From positions 372,001 through 436,000 of the forward strand of contig JBAIAA010000510.1 of assembly GCA_037893245.1 (NCBI GenBank): a stretch of 64,000 bases of DNA, in the 5' to 3' direction. The translations under genes and the position numbers were made by a program. The notes beneath the pieces are model-generated. The model did not search any database. It was given only the letters and a program-made list of their open reading frames with translations, and was not told where the DNA came from. This DNA comes from Crossaster papposus (Eukaryota > Echinodermata > Asteroidea > Velatida > Solasteridae). Below, piece after piece: positions 57,819-64,000 of the stretch; the stretch's first letter is position 1; every line of letters starts with the position of its first letter.

Positions 57819-58307
57819 TGCTCATACTTAAAATCCTAGGAATCCTTGAATTCTGACAAAGTATCAAATGCTTTATACTTGTATAACTTGTAGTTTGCAT
57901 ACTAGTATTTGCTTAGGTTTTTTCAAGGTAGCCCCGACCCAACCTTAAAAAAAATTAAGTAAGCACTGCAAATCTTAAGCATTTACTTCTTTTAATTCAT
58001 ACCAAATGGAGCAAATGCTAATATTCTACCTTAATTTGTTATTCATACAGATGCTATTAAATGCTTAAAAATTGGCAATTGAAGCACAAAATTCAATTTT
58101 GTATTTATTCATCGACTCTAGCTGGGTTTGAACCTTGGACCTCGAGTTAAGCTGCACTGAGCTTTAAAGTATATGAACATTTTATTAAAAATGAATATTG
58201 AAAAGAGTATAAAATACGTTTGAAACAACATAAAATGGGTAAATATGTTTATTCAGTAACGATATGTTTAAATGCCAGTAGTAGTACAGCGGACATGTAT
58301 GAACATT
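57819..58307. other. Intergenic, nothing recognised
   Basis: AT-rich DNA with no repeat or coding signal that I can support. Confidence 0.5.
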
Positions 58308-58665
58308 TAAAGGTAGGATACATTGCTTAAATTATCATGAATGGGTGGATTTGGAGGGGTTGTATTTTATAGTAAATATCGTTTAACTGACCTGTTCGAA
58401 GTTTTACAATCATGGATTGGATGCCGAGAAAAGCAAGAAAAACGGCATTCTTTTTCAACCGACGTCGGGCAGTTATTCTTAAGTTGTTCTTGGTTTTTTT
58501 TTCGCATTCGCCAGCGGGCGATTGTGAATTTATTTGTACAAAATTATTTTATTTGGGAACAATTACACGATATCAACCATAATCTGCCACATGCTGGATG
58601 CCTAGAATCATTATTTTCTTTCAAGTAAGTAAGATATTTATTAGTACATCGATAGTACATTGTAC
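58308..58665 (+). mobile_element. TIR element AAGGTAGG, right end lost
   Basis: It begins TTTAAAGGTAGGATACATTG and follows the 56387 copy to about 58640 (GCCTAGAATCATTATT), but the closing CCTACCTT is not present. Confidence 0.75.
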
Positions 58666-58881
58666 AACTAATTAACTGCATTAAATCGTATTAAAACAGT
58701 CTAGAATTAAACACCAACAAATGTACTTCAGCTATTGCGACAAATATCGAGTGTGAAATAAAAAGCACATGCAACCTAAAACAAGTTCTATAAAAATATT
58801 ACTTTTGATTAAACAAATATTAATTATTATGACATTATATTATCCCTTTTTATTATTTATTATTTATTTATTATTTATTAT

Positions 58882-59709
58882 TTATTCGGGGTAAAGGAGG
58901 AAGCCACTGAATGAGGTGCGGTGATGGGTGGGATCACTATACACCCTACCGGCCATGGTAAGCCCCACCCTATCTCCTCGCTGTAGAACCAGCACCGCGC
59001 TCCCAGACACCTGCTCTAAGTGACTTGCATCACTGCTACGGCCAGTGACAACATAGTCGTCGTTCTTCCGGAGATGAACGTGCAGGCTGCTGGAAGGATA
59101 TTTGTTCACAGAAAACGTAAACACGTAAGTGCCCGGCACAGTACACGTGAACGTGCCGGTCCCGAGATCAAAGCTGGTACCCGGCAGAAGCGTCTCGGTC
59201 TGCTGGAAGGGCAAACGGGCGTCGTTACTCGTAGAGGTATCAGAGGCGCTCGTCCTCACCGCGGTGAATGCTACCCGCTGGTTGGAGTCGTCTGGTGTCT
59301 CCCCTGGCTCACCCTTCTGACCTTTGACACCAGTCTGACCAGGACTTCCGACTATACCCTGCAGACCTTTCGGACCTATCTTGCCGGGCTGGCCTATCCC
59401 ACTGTCACCTTTAGGCCCAGCGTTCCCAAGTGCTCCCCGCTCACCCATTGGACCGATCGGCCCGATATCGCCATTTTGACCCGGCTGACCTGCGTCGCCC
59501 TTTGACCCCGGCTGGCCGTAGGGTCCGACCTGACCAGGTAAACCTGGTATACCATTTGTGGCTGAAGGTCCCTGGCAGCACATCGGACACGCCCGAGACG
59601 CTGGAACATCACCGTCCGAGGCAACCGGCCCAGTGACGGAAGCTCGGAGCTTGACAGAGTTACCCAGAAAGAGGGCGATTGAAAGAACGGTTGCCACCAA
59701 GATCTTCAT
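58882..59709 (-). CDS. Secreted collagen-like C1q-domain protein
   Basis: I chose the ATG at 59709 rather than one nine codons upstream because it opens a clean signal peptide (MKILVATVLSIALFLGNSV), and a 3' splice-like TATTTTATACAG ends one base before it, pointing to an intron in the leader. The protein is 275 residues. A short Cys cluster (CPMCC) follows the signal. About 27 Gly-X-Y triplets (from GIPGLPGQVG to GEPGETPD) are interrupted once or twice. A C1q head of about 130 residues (RVAFTAVRTS, then GTFTCTVPGTYVFTFSVNK, VLVLQRGDRVGL and SFSGFLLYPE) ends the chain. C1q-like proteins trimerise and act outside the cell, often as recognition or adhesion molecules. AATAAA-type repeats follow the stop. 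It looks whole. Confidence 0.92.
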   Translation of the reverse strand: MKILVATVLSIALFLGNSVKLRASVTGPVASDGDVPASRACPMCCQGPSATNGIPGLPGQVGPYGQPGSKGDAGQPGQNGDIGPIGPMGERGALGNAGPKGDSGIGQPGKIGPKGLQGIVGSPGQTGVKGQKGEPGETPDDSNQRVAFTAVRTSASDTSTSNDARLPFQQTETLLPGTSFDLGTGTFTCTVPGTYVFTFSVNKYPSSSLHVHLRKNDDYVVTGRSSDASHLEQVSGSAVLVLQRGDRVGLTMAGRVYSDPTHHRTSFSGFLLYPE

Positions 59710-59938
59710 TCTGTATAAAATACCAACAATAGACAATATAAATCACAAAGGAACTAATTTCATTAAACAGAAAAAGAAGCAACAAAAAAGATAATTAATT
59801 AAAAGGTTCTCGGGTAGAGCGCATACAAAATAACTTCAGATGTTCGTTTTGGTCGTTTTTTATAAAGCGGCAAAACAAATTTGACGGAACAACTTTTTTG
59901 AGGGAGAGTGTCGTACGGGTTTTGAATCAAGCTATAAA
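59710..59938. other. Upstream region of the C1q gene
   Basis: AT-rich; on the minus strand a TTTATATTGTC lies about 40 bp before the ATG, but no confident promoter is seen. Confidence 0.4.
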
Positions 59939-60835
59939 GTAGGGCCAACCCCACCTCTTCTCCTCTTCTCCATAAATTCATTGTAACTGCGCTTTAATTT
60001 CGTCCGCAAACATCGTCGAGCTCATCTCTTGATTCTCAAATTCTAAAATTAAAAAGGGGTTTCATTTAAGTTGCAGTATAATTTAAATTATAGTTTGTGA
60101 TTCGTCATAAATTAATGTGTGGTTTTGGGTTTTTTGTTTTGTTTTTATTTTAGATTATAATAGATTTAGACACTGTTCTCGTTTTGTTCTGTTTACTATC
60201 AAACGTTATGGTAAATTTTTGAATTTAAGTGACCAAAGAGTGCTAAAACAAACGACCAAAAACACCAAATTATTTTTTTTTAGTTCAATTTTGAACGCCA
60301 CGTGAAACGAATTTCACGATTTTAGTAGGGATCAGAAAGGTATACAAATTGCAATAATACTTGATATCGAATGGAATTGAGAATTGAGCCTAGGCGATGT
60401 TCGGGAACGAAAGTAAAGTGTAGTTATAATAATGTGTGATACAAGTGTTAAATAACTGGGAAAGATATAATATCCTGAATGAAAAACTCTGTAATATTTA
60501 AGAATGTGTCTCGCTGGTTGTTCAGCTGTAGCTCCTCGCAAGATACGTCAATGGTTTTGTGGCGATGTTAAACAATAGAACGCTTTTTGTTTCTGAATAC
60601 AGTAAGGCCTACCTTGACTTAGAGCTCAACCGAAGTAGAAATCTTAGTGACTGAAGTTGAATGTCACCTGAAAATAATACAAATAAAGCAAATACCTTTG
60701 ATCACAACACTTTAAGTCATTATTTTGTTTGTTTGTAACAAAGAGGGTGAGAAATAGAGGGGAAACAAGACGAGTTCGTGGATGCAAAGAAGGAATATAG
60801 TACGTTCGACCGACTTTTGCTCCTACCATTTTAAC
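59939..60835 (+). repeat. R3 repeat copy 2, left part
   Basis: It matches 21888-22037 and then 27712-28465 without a break at about 60085-60100, giving the empty site for the 5.7-kb insertion. It is interrupted at 60836. Confidence 0.85.
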
Positions 60836-63194
60836 TAGTGTCCATGCGTTTTGCACGTACGTAAGACGGCCATTAAGCTCTTGGCCAATAAAAAGCTCTG
60901 CTTTGCAGGCTCCACCCCAAGCGTCACTCCCTTCGACTGTCCACGTCCTTAGAATTCCACAATTAGCCCCGCCTGCCATTGTTCGTTTTATTTCACTCCG
61001 TTGATTTGCAACGAAGGTCGTGAAGAGGACAATGCAACGCTATACGTCATCGAGTTGTTCACGGCTCAGAGGTTATAGGACTCTTTAGGGAGATAAGGCA
61101 GGCCCGTACAAAAAATTATAATAATAAATACAAATTAAAACAATTAAAAAAAATATAAAAAAATAATAATAATCAAAAAAAATATAAAATAAAAAAGGTC
61201 CACATTTGCTGGAATAAATAAAGGTATTTTGATGTAGAAATAACGGTACTGTACTACAAAAATAATAAAATGACATTGGGATCCATACTTCTCGTAGGGT
61301 ATTTGACCTATACCGTGCAGTCAGCGGCTTTAAGAGTGTTCTTTATACCCAACACGATATGTTGTAGAGGGGTATCCTCACATCTCCCTTGAAACCTAAA
61401 AAGAATTCCTATACCGGGAATTTGTATACACGACGTATCATTTGAAAAGACCCCCAATCCTTTGGGCGCGTCTTTTACTTTACATTTGTATACACGACGT
61501 ATCATTTGAAAAGACTCACAATCCTTTAGGTACGTCTTTTAGTCAGGTAGCTTAATGTTGTATTAAGGGATTACCGTTACCAGGCGGATAAAAGCACAAT
61601 ATTTGGCATAAAGACCCCTTTGGGCCTAATTAGTGTTAGCCTAGGAGGCCTCCGAAGTTTTTCAAACATATGCCCAATTTGCATAAATTGTAAATACCTT
61701 TTGTGTAACATTTTGTACACATATTGGGGTATTTTTAAAAAGATTTTATTTGTTGAAAAGTATGTTTTGGTGAATCTAGTTACATATTTTCACTTCAATA
61801 ACATTTTCTGAAATGACTGAAAAATTATGAGAACATAGTAACGATACACAATGGCTAATTATTATATTCTAAAGTTGCGCGCATTTACCCTGTTTCCATA
61901 CAATGTATATCATCAAGTAGTCTTGCCAAACTTCAGTCTTGATGAGCTTTAAAATCACCAAGTATTAAACCCTTATGGAAAATCATATGGACATTGATAA
62001 CATTTTGATAGTTAGCCCAGCAAACAAAAACAGGCAAAATGAGATGGCTGTAAATTGGGCTAAAATGTCGGTGAAGGGTTGCCTAACGTGGGAGACTTAA
62101 ACAAGTTCAAGGAAATCCCTCAAATAAGAGTATTATTGCTTATAAATATGTGAACGTCAAATGGTTTCTTACACATAATTTTAGTGATTTCCTTGAACTT
62201 TGACCACTTTTAGCCCAATTTACGGACGCCAAATTGTTCCCATTTTTGTTTGCTGGGTTAAATATTACAATGTTATCATTGTTCATATGATTTCCATTAC
62301 GTTTTAATATGGTAACTGTGCCAGTATGCAAGTTGGTAAATTTGAAGCTTATCAATACTTAGGTTTGGCAAGACTACTTGATGATAACCGGAGACAAGGT
62401 ACCAACTTAAGGGTATGATTTTTAGCCATTTCGATCGTTACTATGTTGTATGTTATCATAATTATTCAGTCAATTATATGCTTTACAAAATGTTATTGAA
62501 GTAAGGGAACTGTAAGTAAATTCACCAAAATAAATTTTGCAAACAAAATAAAAAATCTAAATATGGAAACAAATATATTACACGACAGGTATTAAAGATT
62601 TATGCAAGTTAGGCATATTTCCACTAACAATCCAGCTTGGTGACCATCATTTTCGGATTCAGCACCCCAAAATAGCTATTTTACAAACTTCTACTCAAAA
62701 GATGCCTCTTCTTGCCCTAGATGAGACCCTTTTTGAAATATCGCCTAGACTATAATAGTTCTTATTGCCGGACAACCATTGAAGTAATAGAAGCAGTTAT
62801 ACCCAGCACGATATGTGGCAGAGGGGTACCCCCCTCTTATCCCTATACTTTATACGCACTCAACACTATTGTAACCTAACCCACCCCCCCTTGAAACCTA
62901 AAAGGAATTCCTGAGATTCCGGGAACACAATGGTCAACACAAAAGAGGGGGGGGGGGGGGGTTTCTCTGCCACATATCGTGCTTCATATGGAAGCAGTGT
63001 GTTGTTAATCCCCGCTGTTGCAAATCCACGAGTGAAAAGAAATTGAACAATTGGCTACCGAACTCGTTGTGAAATTCTATAGACGTCGACGGTCGGATGG
63101 AGTTGGAGTTCGGGGCGGAGTCAGCAAAGCAGAGCTTTTCATTGGCCAAGAGCTTAATGACCGTCTTACGTACGTGCAAAACGCATGAACACTA
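60836..63194. mobile_element. 2.36-kb giant foldback element
   Basis: The ends are near-perfect inverted repeats starting TAGTGTCCATGCGTTTTGCA over at least 70 bp. Complementarity continues with gaps for most of the arms: CATAGTAACGAT, CTTCAATAACATTTT, TTTTGGTGAAT, TTGCATAAAT and TATCATCAAGTAGTCTTGCC all recur in mirror order about a centre near 62140. CACGATATGT.G.AGAGGGGTA blocks near 61345, 62800 and (inverted) 62975 are extra sub-repeats. A G run lies at about 62948-62961. R3 copy 1 at 28466 gives the empty site. No transposase frame. Confidence 0.85.
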
Positions 63195-64000
63195 ATAAGA
63201 CTTAAGAGTTTTCATGGTGGAAACATCAATAGGATGAAAGGTTTGCGGTAACACCATATGGGTTGTGGATGATGCTGAGTTCAGTGGACCATTGAGGTAG
63301 GCGATTCTGGAATAGGATACGCGGCAGATTCTGACAGGATGCTAAAAGATGCTTGGTAGGATGCTGGGGTAGGCTGTGTGTGCTCATTGAAGCATATGTC
63401 AGAGGGATGGTGGAACAGCTTGAACATCAAGCACAGTACCAAAGGTATACATGCATAGGGGACCCTAAGTACGTGAACAGCCTTTTACAACCATTTACAT
63501 GGACAGCTAGGCAGAGAGTCAAAATATAATCCGACACAACTTACTCTATTCAAGAGTTTCGTCTAAAAAATACTTTTATAAAAACATTAATTCCATCTCA
63601 AGACTTGAAGAGCCTGTTTCCATCTGTCACAGAACCTTACCTTGTAAATCTCGTTCTTGCGTTAAGGTCTCTCTTTGGCTGTCCTGTCGAAAGCGAAGAT
63701 GAGTTGCGGTCGTTGTGAGGAATGAAGCGCGCGCTCTTGCCTTAAAAACTTGCCAGTGATTTCCTAAGCAGTGACTGAGGAACGTTGCCCGGTTTCTGAT
63801 TGGCCCCTAGTGCGCTGTCAATTACACACCACTGACCGTTTAATATTCATGAACGGGAGTTATGTTAATGTAGTTGCAGTCACCGACACTGTGAAATGAA
63901 CACATCTTATTGGTGGACATTTTATAGACGTCGATGACATGTTCAAACGCGTGTCCCCTAGTGCGCTGTCAATCACGCACCACTGACTCGTTTAAAATTT
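63195..64000 (+). repeat. R3 repeat copy 2, right part
   Basis: It matches 28467-29290, including the start of the 155-bp tandem (63807 on), and runs off the window edge. Confidence 0.85.

Noticed and set aside
59020-59505. 161-codon plus-strand ORF over the C1q gene
   Set aside because: Antisense shadow of the collagen/C1q coding region.

Overview
This is eukaryotic, intron-bearing, AT-rich and very repeat-dense DNA, most likely from a marine invertebrate deuterostome, with an echinoderm as the best guess. The guess rests on three things: spliced animal genes (an ATR-type FATC exon, a collagen/C1q protein, a MULE-SWIM protein), frequent ACATGTAC runs, and a foldback element with GGCCAATTTCATrGAGCTGCT ends that I associate with echinoderm genomes. 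The species call is inference; the repeat architecture is read directly.

Layout. 1-10.8 kb and 16.1-21.9 kb are a mosaic satellite built from a unit of about 330 bp loaded with TGACGTCA palindromes. It is interleaved with TTGACGTCAATATT arrays, a spacer carrying TGACCTTTGACC motifs, and hairpin-plus-poly(A) cassettes. A block of about 3.2 kb is present twice at an offset of about 17.6 kb. 10.9-15.9 kb holds three copies of a second repeat (R2), each with a CTCF-core-like motif, and a decayed SGNH-hydrolase fragment. 21.9-29.5 kb and 59.9-64 kb hold two copies of a third repeat (R3). Each R3 copy is split by a different insertion: a 5.7-kb GC-rich compound element with unrecognised ORFs in the first, and a 2.36-kb giant foldback in the second. 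29.5-38 kb is mostly non-coding, with tRNA-like sequences, short perfect hairpins, an isolated FATC-domain exon and a fossil retroelement fragment. 38.08-40.0 kb is an uninterrupted 16-bp GC-rich minisatellite of about 120 copies, open in all six frames.

Genes. 40.86-48.64 kb (+) is a multi-exon gene for a MULE-type DDE transposase-domain protein with a SWIM zinc finger. Its splice phases are consistent through seven exons, but its first visible exon has one extra T and no start exon was found. 53.17-57.82 kb (+) is a broken DAO/sarcosine-oxidase-like flavoenzyme gene with an in-frame stop, a missing middle and a duplicated exon; a TATA promoter lies about 0.9 kb upstream. 58.88-59.71 kb (-) is an apparently whole secreted collagen-C1q protein. 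Between and inside these genes are tRNA-derived SINEs and at least seven families of foldback or TIR elements. No operon-like functional link between the genes is apparent; the window reads as accessory, repeat-driven DNA.
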